Made by a program: the position numbers and the translations under genes. Under the pieces are notes generated by a model that had not been told where the DNA came from, ran no database searches, and was given only the letters and a program-made list of their open reading frames with translations. A stretch of DNA of 64,000 nucleotides, from contig JAOSJX010000025.1 of assembly GCA_027493875.1 (NCBI GenBank), positions 124,001 through 188,000 on the forward strand, in the 5' to 3' direction. Positions 22,192 to 31,510 of the stretch are shown piece by piece. Positions within the stretch are counted from its first letter, which is position 1, and each line of letters starts with the position of its first letter. Source of the DNA: Deltaproteobacteria bacterium. GTDB taxonomy: Bacteria > Lernaellota > Lernaellaia > JACKCT01.

Positions 22192-24435
22192 ATGGCGACG
22201 AAGGCAAAGAGAACACCGGCGCCGAAACGCGGCACGGCGAAGAAAAAGACGAAGACCGCGCGGCCGCCGGTGACGATCGAGCGGCGGGCGGACGGCGTGG
22301 CGCTCGTCTGGTTCGACGATCCGGACGACAAGGTCAACAAACTCTCCACGCGCATCCTCGACGATTTCAACAAGCTGATGGACGAGCTCGAGGCGGACAA
22401 CGAGATCCGCGCGGTCGTGTGGATCAGCCGCAAGCCGGACTGCTTCATCGCCGGCGCCGATATTGAGGAGTTCAAGCTCATCACGTCCGCGGAGATGGGC
22501 GAAAAATTCGCGCTCGACGGCCACCGCGCCTTCGACCGCATTGAACGCAGCGCGAAACCGCAGGTCGCGGCGATCCGCGGCGTGGCGCTCGGCGGCGGGC
22601 TGGAGTTTGCGCTCGCGTGTCATTACCGGATGGCGGTGCGCGACGAGAAAACCGTGCTGGGCTTGCCGGAAGTGAAGCTCGGCCTGCTTCCCGGCGGCGG
22701 CGGAACGCAGCGGTTGCCGCGCCTCGTCGGTCTTCAGCACGCGCTCGACATGATGCTCACCGGAAAGAATGTATATCCCGACAAGGCCAGGAAAATCGGC
22801 CTGGTCGACGAAGTCGTCGGCCCGTGGGCGCTGGACGAAATCGCCGCGGCCGCCGCGCGCCGGTTGATCGCCGATCGCACGGCGCTCACGACGCGCAAGA
22901 AAAATCTCGCCGCCCGCGTGATGGAAGACGTGGGGCCCGCGCGCGATTTCGTGTTGAAGCAGGCCGCGGACATGGTGCGCGACAAGACGCGCGGCAAATA
23001 TCCGCAGCCGTTCAAGATCATTGAATGCGTGCGGGTCGGATTAGAAAAAAGGAACGGCGGCGGGCTACGCGTACGAGGCGCGCTCGTTCGGCGAGTTGGC
23101 GGTTGGCCAGGTGTCGCCGCAGCTCGTCAATCTCTTTTTCGCGATGACCGCGAAGAAAAAACACCCCGCGGCGAAGGACGCGGTCCCCGCGAAAAACGTC
23201 GGCGTGCTCGGCGCCGGCCTCATGGGCGCGGGCATCAGTCTCGTCACCGCGCACGACGCGAAAACGTCGGTGGTCCTCAAGGACGTCGAGCCGGAGCCGC
23301 TGGCGCGCGGGCAAAAAGTACGTCTTCGAAGCGCTCAACAAGCGGTTCAAGCGAAAATCGCTGAGCCGCCTGCGCCGCGACCAATCGCTGTCGCGCGTTT
23401 TCGGCACGCTGGACTACGGCGCTCTGCGCGACGCCGACGTGGTGATCGAGGCGGTATTCGAGGATCTCGATCTGAAGCGCCGCGTTCTCAAGGACGTGGA
23501 AAAGGTAACCCGCAAGGATTGCGTCTTCGCGTCCAACACCTCCGCGCTGCCCATCGCCGATATCGCCGTGGCGTCGAAACGGCCGGAAACCGTGCTCGGC
23601 ATGCACTACTTCTCGCCCGTCGAAAAAATGCCTCTGTTGGAGATCATCCGGACGAAAAGGACCGCCGATTGGGCCGTCGCCCGCGCCGTGGCCCTCGGCA
23701 TCGCGCAGGGCAAAACCGTCATTGTCGTCGCGGACGGCCCCGGCTTCTACACGACGCGAATCCTCGCGCCGTACATGAACGAGACGTGCCTGTTGCTGGA
23801 AGAGGGCGCGCGCATCGAGGATCTGGACGACGCGCTGCTCGACTACGGTTTTCCCGTCGGCCCGGTCGCGCTGTTCGATGAGGTCGGCATCGACGTCGCC
23901 GCGCACGTGAGCCGGCATCTCGGCAAAGTCGTCCGCGAACTGCGCGGCGAGGATCTGCCCCAATCGCAGGCGATGATCAAACTCGCCGAGGCCGGATTCC
24001 AGGGACGCAAGAACAAAAAGGGTTTCTACAAATACGACGGCGCGCCGCGCGGTGTGACGATTCCCGGCCTGCCGCGGGGAAAAAAAACGCAAGGAGCCGA
24101 ACGAGGACGTCTACCGCATCATCGGTGGCGCCGCGCGGAAGAACGTGCTTCACGCCGAAATGCAGGAACGCATGGCGCTGATCATGATCAACGAGGCCGT
24201 CATGTGCCTGCAGGAGGGCGTCATCGAAAACCCGACGGACGGCGACCTCGGCGCGGTGATGGGCTTGGGTTTCCCGCCGTTCCTGGGCGGACCGTTCCGG
24301 GCGCTCGATACGATGGGAAGCGCCGAATACGTCAAGCGCATGGACCGCCTCGCCGAAAAGCACGGGCGCCGCTTCGACGCCGCGCCGCTCGTGCGCGACC
24401 ACGCCAAGCGCAACAAGAAATTTCACGCGGGCTGA
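22192..24435 (+). CDS. fadJ: Multifunctional enoyl-CoA hydratase / 3-hydroxyacyl-CoA dehydrogenase, frameshifted
   Basis: The N-terminal crotonase domain has GVALGGGLEFALACHYRMA and LPEVKLGLLPGGGGTQRLPR. The dehydrogenase domain starts at VGVLGAGLMGAGIS (NAD-binding) and has FASNTSALPIADIA and GMHYFSPVEKMPLLEII with the catalytic His. A C-terminal helical domain has GLGFPPFLGGPFRALD. This order is that of FadB/FadJ, the alpha subunit working with FadI. The Lys/Ala-rich N-terminal 27 residues are an extension of unclear role. Three indels near 23045, 23320 and 24085 spread it across all frames. A gggggagg ribosome site precedes the ATG. Confidence 0.9.
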
Positions 24436-24437
24436 CG

Positions 24438-24812
24438 ATGCCGATCTTGAAAGTCGAGGTCTTGGGCGCGGACGACGCGGACCTTGCCCCCGACCTTCCG
24501 GAAAAAATCCGCGCGGCGTTTTCCGAAAGTTTCTCGTCGGACTGGAAATACGTGGACGTGCGCGTTACCGCGACGCCGCACGCGCGGTTTTGCGGCCACT
24601 ACGAGCGCGGAGACGAACCCGTCTGGGTGGACGCGCTGATGGCCAAGCTGCCCGGGATAAACGACCGGCGCGCCATGACGAAGGATTTTTCCGCGCGGCT
24701 CGCGAAGCTCGTCGGCCGCGACGTCGGCACGATCGTCCTGCATCTGACGCAGGCGCCGCCCGATCGCCTCGCCTTCGGCGGAACCTTGCTCGACGAGATC
24801 CTGAAAAAATAG
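24438..24812 (+). CDS. Small tautomerase/MIF-like protein
   Basis: The 124-residue product begins MPILKVEVLG, with the Pro that becomes the N-terminal catalytic base in tautomerase-superfamily enzymes. The pattern of a beta strand, a helix (LPEKIRAAFSESF) and a later VGTIVLHL strand fits one MIF-like subunit. It lies 2 bp after fadJ and is therefore probably part of the operon. The substrate is unknown. The family assignment is tentative because other signatures are weak. Confidence 0.45.
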   Translation: MPILKVEVLGADDADLAPDLPEKIRAAFSESFSSDWKYVDVRVTATPHARFCGHYERGDEPVWVDALMAKLPGINDRRAMTKDFSARLAKLVGRDVGTIVLHLTQAPPDRLAFGGTLLDEILKK

Positions 24813-24819
24813 AATCGCG

Positions 24820-26202
24820 TTACGGCGCGAAACTCGCGCTCAAGCCCGAGGGCACCGGGCCGCCGACATCGACGACAACGAGGCTGTAAGGCTGGGACAT
24901 CGCTTCCGTCACGGCCGAGCCCGGTTGCGGTTGCGTGCGCGTGACGCGCGCGATGAGTTTGTCGCCTTGCCGCTCCACGGAGCGAATCGTTACACGATGA
25001 CCGCCGGTGGCCAGGCTGCCCAGCGCGACGACAAGCACGACCTGCCGCGAAAAGTCGATCGCCGGCGCCGGCGGAGGGTCGATGCGGTTGGCCCAAACCG
25101 TTTTCCAGAGCGCCGCGAATTCCGCCGGCGTCGTGATCAGGCGCCGCGTTTCGCGCCGGAAGCCGGAGTAGACTCCTTCGACCCGCTCGACGATCCGAAC
25201 CTCCGCGCCGCTCTCATCGTCGGCGGAACTCTCCGCCTCCCGTTCCTCGGAGGGACGCGCCGCGCGCGACGATGCGGCGCCGAGGGCGACCGGCGGGGCC
25301 GCGGGTTTCGCGGGCGCCGATTTCGCGGCGGCGTCTTTCCGTTTCTTATCCGCCTCGTCGGCGATGTCGCCCACGATGTACGGCACGCCGCCTTCCGCGA
25401 CGCCGTGATATCCGCCCAGCGCCGTCCCGGTGCCGACCACCGTCACGCCGTCGAGATCGAACGTCTCCGCGCTCGCTTCATAGCGCGGTTCGGGCGCCGG
25501 CCTCACGGAACGCAGAGCCCCCAGCCGAGGCTCTTCGCTGCGCCCCGCGCCGGAGCGCGCCCCCATCGAGAGGACGGTGTCGGCGGTTTCGCGCTTGCCG
25601 CCTTCCCCGCCGAGGGGCCACGGTCCGTCGTCGCGGAGCCGTTCCTCTTTGGTGCGCTCGTCGGGCTCGCCCCTGAATTTCGCGCCGGCATCTTTTCCTT
25701 CGACCAAACCTTCCGGCCGCGCGGGAGGAGCGTCCAGTTTTTTCACCTCCGCGAGCGTTGCGGGGCTTTCCTCGGCTTCCGGCCGAAAGACCGCCGGCAT
25801 CGGCGCGGCCGGTTGCTTCATGGCGATGGCCGGCACGTCGGCGCGGTCGTTCACAACCCCCACCGAAACGCGCGTACACGACCACGCCGGCAATGACGGC
25901 CAGCATCGCCGCCGCGTAAGCCGCCTGCGGCACCGCGCGCCAATTCGCGGCGAGGCGTCCCCAAAAGTTGGGGCGCTGCGTGGTGGCGTTGAAGATGCGC
26001 TGGCGAAGATCCGCCGGCGCCTGCACGGCGGGAATCTCCCGTAGCGCCGTCCGCGCGTATTGCGCCAACTTGATTTCGTCGGCGAGCGCCGCGTTGTCGG
26101 TCAACGCGCCGCGGACCGCTTCCGCGTCCGTTTCACCGAGGTCGCCGTCCACGAATTCGGCGAGAAGTTTTCGATGTCCTTACCGCTCATTTCCTTGTTC
26201 AT
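24820..26202 (-). CDS. Anti-sigma factor fused to a PrcB-type C-terminal domain, frameshifted
   Basis: The N-terminal 90 residues (LLAEFVDGDLGETDAEAV, LREIPAVQAPADLRQRIF) look like an anti-sigma cytoplasmic domain. A membrane helix (YAAAMLAVIAGVVVYA) follows, then a long low-complexity charged linker and a C-terminal domain with ITTPAEFAALWKTVW, VLVVALGSLATGGHRVTI and QPYSLVVVDV, which is the PrcB_C fold seen in protease complex subunits. It is encoded 12 bp after the ECF sigma gene. It probably sequesters that sigma factor at the membrane and senses envelope state through the PrcB-like domain. Indels near 26175 and 25865 interrupt the frame. MSGKD at 26190 is an alternative start. Confidence 0.7.
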
Positions 26203-26214
26203 CCCTTAAACAAT

Positions 26215-26844
26215 TCAAATTCCGTCCGCCGCCAGCGCGGCTTTCAAGAGCCGCGCGAGTTCCACCCGGCCCCGGTGAATGCGGCTTTTGACCGTGCCCA
26301 GCGGCAGCCCGGTGGCGTCGGCGATTTCCTCGTAGTCCAAATCCTCGATATCCCGCAGCACCAGCACCGTACGCTGCTCTTCCGAAAGCTCCTCGAGTTT
26401 TTCCCTCACCAGCGTCCTCATCCGCGACCCGGCGACGAGATCGTCGGGCCCGCGTCCGGGATCGGCGATCTGCCGGTGCGGCCCGTCGTCTTCATTCGCC
26501 GGAGGATCGAGCGGGTCGTGCATGTTGTAATGCCGGCGCTTCAAGTATTTCAGCCGGTTTTTGCAGTGGTTGCCGGCGAGTTGAAGCAGCCAGGTCGAAA
26601 ACTTCGCCTCGCCGCGAAAGGTGTGCAGCTTTTCCCAGACGCGGACGAAAATTTCCTGCGTCAAATCCGCGGCCTCGGCTTCGCTGCGGACCATGCGGTA
26701 GGCGAGGGCGAAAATGCGGCCTTGGTACTGCTTAACCAGGGCCTCGAAAGCCTCCGCTTCGCCTTGGCGGACTCTATCGACGGTTTCCTGTCCGGATCGT
26801 CGATCCGTATCGCCAAGATCCACTCCATGCACGAGGTGGGACAC
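26215..26844 (-). CDS. ECF RNA polymerase sigma factor, RpoE-like
   Basis: Region 2 is clear (YQGRIFALAYRMVRSEAEA, LTQEIFVRVWEKLHTFRGEA and FSTWLLQLAGNHCKNRL), and region 4 reads LSEEQRTVLVLRDIEDLDYEEIADATGLPLGTVKSRIHRGR. It would direct RNA polymerase to a set of envelope-stress-type promoters. The GTG at 26844 has GGAG 9 bp upstream and gives 209 residues; a GTG at 26919 would extend it, and GTG codons further in are also possible. The downstream anti-sigma fusion is its likely regulator. Confidence 0.9.
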   Translation of the reverse strand: MSHLVHGVDLGDTDRRSGQETVDRVRQGEAEAFEALVKQYQGRIFALAYRMVRSEAEAADLTQEIFVRVWEKLHTFRGEAKFSTWLLQLAGNHCKNRLKYLKRRHYNMHDPLDPPANEDDGPHRQIADPGRGPDDLVAGSRMRTLVREKLEELSEEQRTVLVLRDIEDLDYEEIADATGLPLGTVKSRIHRGRVELARLLKAALAADGI

Positions 26845-27045
26845 CCGCGCCGGCTCCAGGTTCCGCCGCCGCCAAGCGCGTTTGAGCCTTTCGGAGCCGC
26901 GCCGCGCTCGTGATAACACGTTTGATTTTCTAAAGAAAGTTCGATCCGGCCCTTTTCGGCCCTCCGGCCGTCGCCGCGGAATTCGGTTGCCAAAGCCCGG
27001 CGCCGCGGCTAGTATTTTTGCGTTCCCTTACCGAGAGGCCCATTC

Positions 27046-27558
27046 ATGAACGCGGCGCTATTCCGTTTCCTGCTGGTTTTGCAAGATCATATGGCCCCTA
27101 CGCCGGCGCCCGGTCCGGACCCGTCGGCCGCGCCGGCGGCCCCCCCGATGCCCGCCCCGGCGCCCAGCCTGCCCGCGCCGCCTCCGGCGCCCGTGCCGCA
27201 TACGCCCGCCCCTCCGAGGCCCGAGCTGCCCGGCGAGGTCAAAGAAGAGGCCGTCGGCTTCCTTTACAAAATCGTCGCGTTCTTCAAGTACGACTTTTTC
27301 CCGAACCTCTGGATGTATCTGACGCTCGTTTTCATCATCGTCATTTCGGTGGTGATCTTCGCGGGCATCAATATCGTGGTCCGGTCGATTACGGACCCGA
27401 TCATGCACAAGGTCTTCCGGTTCGGGGAGGACTCGCGCATTCCGCCGCTCCTCGGCGGCCTCGCGAGTGTGATCGTCACGATCCTCGTGCTGCAGTGGTT
27501 CTACAACTCGTTTCCGGCCCTGCGCCCGCCGGTCGAGTTCGTCACGAGCCGGTTCTAG
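27046..27558 (+). CDS. Pro/Ala-rich membrane protein of unknown function
   Basis: The 170-residue protein has a Pro/Ala-rich segment (residues 17-62), a short amphipathic part and two strongly hydrophobic helices (YLTLVFIIVISVVIFAGINIVV and LASVIVTILVLQWFY). I recognise no family. Its TAG stop is contributed by the first bases of the inverted-repeat element at 27555, so the original C-terminus may have been different or the element inserted exactly at the end. Confidence 0.55.
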   Translation: MNAALFRFLLVLQDHMAPTPAPGPDPSAAPAAPPMPAPAPSLPAPPPAPVPHTPAPPRPELPGEVKEEAVGFLYKIVAFFKYDFFPNLWMYLTLVFIIVISVVIFAGINIVVRSITDPIMHKVFRFGEDSRIPPLLGGLASVIVTILVLQWFYNSFPALRPPVEFVTSRF

Positions 27559-27740
27559 CCCGCATTTTTCACCAGCTTTCTACTACGGCGACTGATCCGT
27601 CGGCTGCGACTTGCGTTTCGGCCCGCGCCCGCTGCGACGTACTGTTCAAGTACGCCTCGCGTTCGCGGCCCCTCCAACGCAGCGTCTCGCCTGCCGCCTC
27701 CGCCGCCTCGCGACGAAACCCGGTGAGAAATGCGGGCTAG
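27555..27740. mobile_element. MITE-like element with 19-bp terminal inverted repeats
   Basis: CTAGCCCGCATTTTTCACC at 27555-27573 and GGTGAGAAATGCGGGCTAG at 27722-27740 are inverted copies with one mismatch. The 148 bp between them hold no gene but include a small hairpin (GTACT-GTTCA-AGTAC) in the middle and several CGTCGCGAGGCGG-like segments. No transposase is inside, so it would need to be mobilised in trans. No clear target duplication is seen beyond CTAG, which is part of the repeat itself. Confidence 0.6.
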
Positions 27741-27780
27741 CAGCGCCGTCCGATCCTCTGTCGTTTGATCGTCGGAGTTT

Positions 27781-28693
27781 TTGTTGAGTTATCTTTTATT
27801 CATGGATGAAAGCGGCCATGACCATCGGACCATGCCCTATGAGGTCAGAGGCGGTATTGCTATTCATACGAGCCGCCTCTGGGGGTTTATTCAGGCGGTC
27901 AAGACGTTGGAGGAAGCGGCGTTTGGGGATCGGTTTCGGAGTTTCGGACACGAACTGAAAGGCTATAAGCTGTTAAATAAGCGGCGCTGGCAGTGGGCGG
28001 CGCAACGCGAAAAGATGGCTGATGCGCAACGCCGGTCATTGTGTCTGGAATTTCTCAAGGACGGAGGCCGCGGCGTTCCGACGCGCGATGGTTTTACGGC
28101 GTACGGTCAAGCCTGCCTTTTTATGGCTCGCGGTCTTTTTGATTGTCTCGAGGCTTTTAACGCCCGCGTTTTTGCCTGCGCCATTCCGCGGGCGCCTGAA
28201 AAACCGTCAACGAGCGAATCGGCGGAGTTTCTCAGGAAAGATCATGTCTTCCTCTTTGAGCGCTACTATCATTTTTTGGAGTCCGAGCGGGGAGCGGGAG
28301 CACGGATTGCTGGTGATGGACGAAACCGATCGGACGGACGACGCCCGCTTTGTTAAGAAAATGGAACAGTATTTTACGTTAACAGCGAATGGGCGTGCCC
28401 GAGCAAGCAAAATCGTCCCCGCGCCGATTTTTGTCTCCTCCGATTTGGCTTATCCGGTCCAAGTGTCCGATGTCGTGATTTATTGCATCAACGGAGGGTA
28501 TCGGGTTTGAGCCGGGATGGACGAACCGGTCCGTCCCGAAATTCAGCGGGAGTTTGAAAAACGATTACAGTTGATGCAATTTCGCGGCGACGTCATTGAC
28601 GAACGCGAAAAAAATTTACGCGATACGGAATAATTTACGTTCCCGATCCCTATGTCTCGCGGCGAGCGGTTTCCGGAAGAAAGATCGCAATAA
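27781..28693 (+). pseudogene. DUF3800 protein, broken reading frame
   Basis: The N-terminus reads LSYLLFMDESGHDHR, and the body has FGHELKGYKLLNKRRW, LVMDETDRTDDARF and SDVVIYCINGGYR, the acidic motifs of DUF3800, a family linked to RNase H-like folds and mobile or defence loci. The frame is broken near 28295, a TGA occurs at about 28508, and the same frame then continues MDEPVRPEIQREFEKRLQ; a third shift leads to IIYVPDPYVSR, a usual family ending. Start is TTG at 27781 or 27784. Base use is more AT-rich than its neighbours, and it lies next to the inverted-repeat element. Whether it is a true pseudogene or misread is open. Confidence 0.6.
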
Positions 28694-28806
28694 AAAAGAA
28701 GGCAAGATTTTCGAATCCGCCGAAGCGGTTTCTCAACCGAGCCTCCACTCATAAATTTACTCGGCGCCCGATAGCGTGTCAACGATCCACGCAAAATCGT
28801 TGAAAT

Positions 28807-29848
28807 TCACGACAGCTCGAGCATCCGATCCAGCGACTTTTTCGCACGGAGGCGGATGTCCTCGGGGACTTCGATGACGCGCTCGTTGTGTTTGAGCGCG
28901 CGGAGCACGTCCTGCAGCGTAATCTCGTTCATATGCGGGCAACGCACGCTGCATAGACGGAGCATGTCGCGGTCGGGATTGGCCGCGGCAATGTTGTCGC
29001 CCATCGCGCATTCCGTCATCAGCAGGTAGTGCGGCGCGGGGCTTTCCTTGACGTAGCGGATCATCGCGGACGTACTGCCGGAAAAATCCGACGCGTCCAC
29101 GACCGCCGGGCTGCATTCGGGGTGCGCGAGAACCACGACGTCCGGAAACTGTTTGCGGACGCCCGCGATGTCGTCGGGCGTGAACTTCTCATGGACTTCG
29201 CAGCGCCCGCGCCATCCGATCAGACCCTTGAAATCCTTCGCGCCGTCTTCGAGTTGATCCGGGAAGGCGATGGGCCAACCCATGTCGCGCGCGATGTTGC
29301 CCGCCAGATATTCGTCGGGTACGAAAATCACCGTGTCGGCATCAAGCGCGCGGACGATCTTCGCGGCGTTACCGGACGTGCACACCACGTCGCACTCGGC
29401 CTTCACGTCGGCGTAGGTGTTGATGTAGGTCACGACCGGTACGCCGGGGAACCGTCTTTTCAGTTCGCGCACATCCTCCGCGGTGATGCTCGCGGCCAGA
29501 GAGCAGCCGGCTTTCGCGGCGGGGAGCAGGACCGTGCGTTCGGGGTTCAGGATTTTCGCGGTTTCCGCCATGAAACGCACGCCGCAAAAGATAATCGGGT
29601 CGGCGTCGGTTTCGGCGACCTTGCGGGCCAGCTCCAGCGAATCGCCCACCACGTCGGGCACGGTGTGGTAGAGGGCGGGTTCCATATAGTTGTGCCCCAG
29701 AATGATCGCCCCGCGTTCCTTTTTGAGACGGTTGATCTGGTGCACGAGCTCGGCCTTGAGCACGATTTCCCGCCTCGGGCACGACGCGCCGAAGCTTTTC
29801 GAGCATCAAGTCTTTTGTTTCTTCAAGCGTTTTCGCGGCCAGAGCCAT
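28807..29848 (-). CDS. nadA: Quinolinate synthase, frameshifted near the start
   Basis: NadA is an iron-sulfur enzyme that condenses iminoaspartate with dihydroxyacetone phosphate in NAD synthesis. The three cluster cysteines are visible in KAGCSLAAS, DVVCTSGNA and SVRCPHMNEI. Other conserved parts are AIILGHNYMEPALYH, FCGVRFMAETAKILNP, TYINTYADVKAECD and MLMTEC-like LLMTECAMGDN. The N-terminal 26 residues lie in another frame because of one indel near 29770. The gene stands alone; nadB and nadC are not in the window. Confidence 0.93.
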
Positions 29849-30105
29849 CGGTTTTTCACGTCCTTTCGCGGGCGCTTTTCCATCAGCGTCCCTTAAACGA
29901 AGCGTAACATAGCGCGCGGGCGGTCAACAGGAAAGATGGCAAAAAGCGTCGGTTTTCGTGACGTTCTCCGGCCGCCGGCCGCGCCCGGCAACGCACTCGT
30001 CATTCACGCGCGCGCACGCAACCGCGAATCGTTCGCCATACGATTCGGACGTTTCCGACCCCTGACGCCTCACCTTGTGTTATACTTTTTCCCCGAGGGT
30101 GCATC

Positions 30106-31359
30106 ATGGTGGTTTCGTGGACAAGGATCGCTTTCTTGTCTCTGCTCGCCTTTTCTTTGGCGGGAGCGCTGAGTTGCGCGTCCAGTGGTAGCAGCGGCGA
30201 TAACGACGCCGCGAGCGACGACGACACGGCGACTGCCGATGATGATCCCGCCAACGGCGGGACGAGCGATGACGACACCGAAAGCAACGACGACGATTTC
30301 GCGGTCAACGACGACGATGACGACGGCGCACCGGACGACGATGATAACGACGCCGATCCGCCACCGGTTACTCTTTTCAGCGTCGGACACACCTCAACCT
30401 CATCCGACCAAGGCACGTGCCGTATCCGCCGGCGAATTGATGACGAATGGGTCACCATCGGCGACTGGGACGAATGCGGTTTTAACGAGCTGTGGGGATC
30501 GAGCCCGTCGGACCTCTATGCCGTCGGCTTTCGAGGCAACGGCTGGTTCTATGAATTCGAGTCGTTTGAACGGTTTTTGGTTCATTACGACGGAACGGAT
30601 TGGACCGTCACGGCGATGCCCAACGCGCTACCGTGGCTCCTGACGGACGTCCACGGCGCCTTCGCCGATGACGTGTACGTGACCGGTTGGGGGCCGTACG
30701 CGTTCACCTCCGAGATCGACCATTTTGACGGCTCCTCGTGGCGTGTCGTGTGGAGGCACTGGCTGGCCAACGATATTCTTTATGCAATCGCGGCGTCGCC
30801 GTCCGGGCTCGTGGTCGCGGCCGGAGCCTGCGAAGCGGACAGCGGCTATGGAACGCTCTTTGTGGTTCGCGAGCACGGGACATGGATGCGTCATTGCCTG
30901 GATGCGGACTATTTCAGCGAAATCCGGAGCGTTTGGATCGCGAGCGACGATCAGGTCTTTGCCGCTGTCGGCCGCCGAGTGATGCGCTACGCGCAGGGCG
31001 CGTGGACGACGATGACCGCACCGGGCCTGGACGATGTTTCATACATCGACGACATCATGGGAACCTCGCCCACGAACATTTTTGCCACGGCCGTCATGCG
31101 GTCCGGGGCGATGGCTTTGCTGCACCTCGACGGCGCGCGTTGGATTGCGACGGGCTTGCCGATATTCCTGGCGCGCGACATTTACGCGAGGAGCTTGGGA
31201 CTTTGGGTCGCGTCGCCGAACTCCATATATGCGTCGGCGACCGTTTACGCGAGCTACGGCCAATCGGAATCGTGCTTCGTCCACTACGACGGCTTTCGGG
31301 TCCAAACCCTCGCCACCGAACCCGCCATCGGTGAACTCTGGGGTTTTGTCGAGCCATAA
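30106..31359 (+). CDS. Lipoprotein with acidic linker and beta-propeller-like repeats
   Basis: The signal peptide ends in LAGALSC, followed by a 70-residue linker of Ser, Asn and mostly Asp (SDDDTATADDD and similar). The rest repeats a pattern of the type LxxxWGSSPSDLYAVG, then a bulky strand, then VHYDGTDW, at least four times (also DVHGAFADDVYVTG with HFDGSSW, and DDIMGTSPTNIFATA with HLDGARW). Such blades are common in surface-exposed propeller lipoproteins of deltaproteobacteria. The acidic linker would hold the propeller away from the membrane. The ligand is unknown. Confidence 0.75.
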   Translation: MVVSWTRIAFLSLLAFSLAGALSCASSGSSGDNDAASDDDTATADDDPANGGTSDDDTESNDDDFAVNDDDDDGAPDDDDNDADPPPVTLFSVGHTSTSSDQGTCRIRRRIDDEWVTIGDWDECGFNELWGSSPSDLYAVGFRGNGWFYEFESFERFLVHYDGTDWTVTAMPNALPWLLTDVHGAFADDVYVTGWGPYAFTSEIDHFDGSSWRVVWRHWLANDILYAIAASPSGLVVAAGACEADSGYGTLFVVREHGTWMRHCLDADYFSEIRSVWIASDDQVFAAVGRRVMRYAQGAWTTMTAPGLDDVSYIDDIMGTSPTNIFATAVMRSGAMALLHLDGARWIATGLPIFLARDIYARSLGLWVASPNSIYASATVYASYGQSESCFVHYDGFRVQTLATEPAIGELWGFVEP

Positions 31360-31510
31360 GTTTCCGTATTTGTCCCTTGTCACTCAATTTATCCCTCCTC
31401 CTTCATCCTCCTCCCCTCTGCGATCTCCGCGCTCTCTGCGTTGAATAATGCGCTGATTCTTCCAGGTTCACGGTTGCGCGCCTTCCGCCGCGCTCCCATA
31501 ATCCCCCCGC
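31360..31510. repeat. Spacer with dispersed CTCTGCG-type repeat text
   Basis: The spacer contains TTTATCCCTCCTCCTTCATC followed by CTCTGCG ATCTCCGCG CTCTCTGCG TTGAA, a quasi-periodic motif. Similar pieces occur at 42375-42400, 43085-43120 and 46330-46370, and TTCATCC strings recur at 43150, 44490 and 46140. No gene is visible. Confidence 0.5.

Noticed and set aside
18889..22740. Very long antisense frames (18889-20601 plus, 20698-22740 minus) and similar ones at 7128-8969 and 40989-42323
   Set aside because: They lie opposite genes with clear families, are rich in Arg, Ala and Gly without domains, and arise because stops are rare in high-GC DNA.
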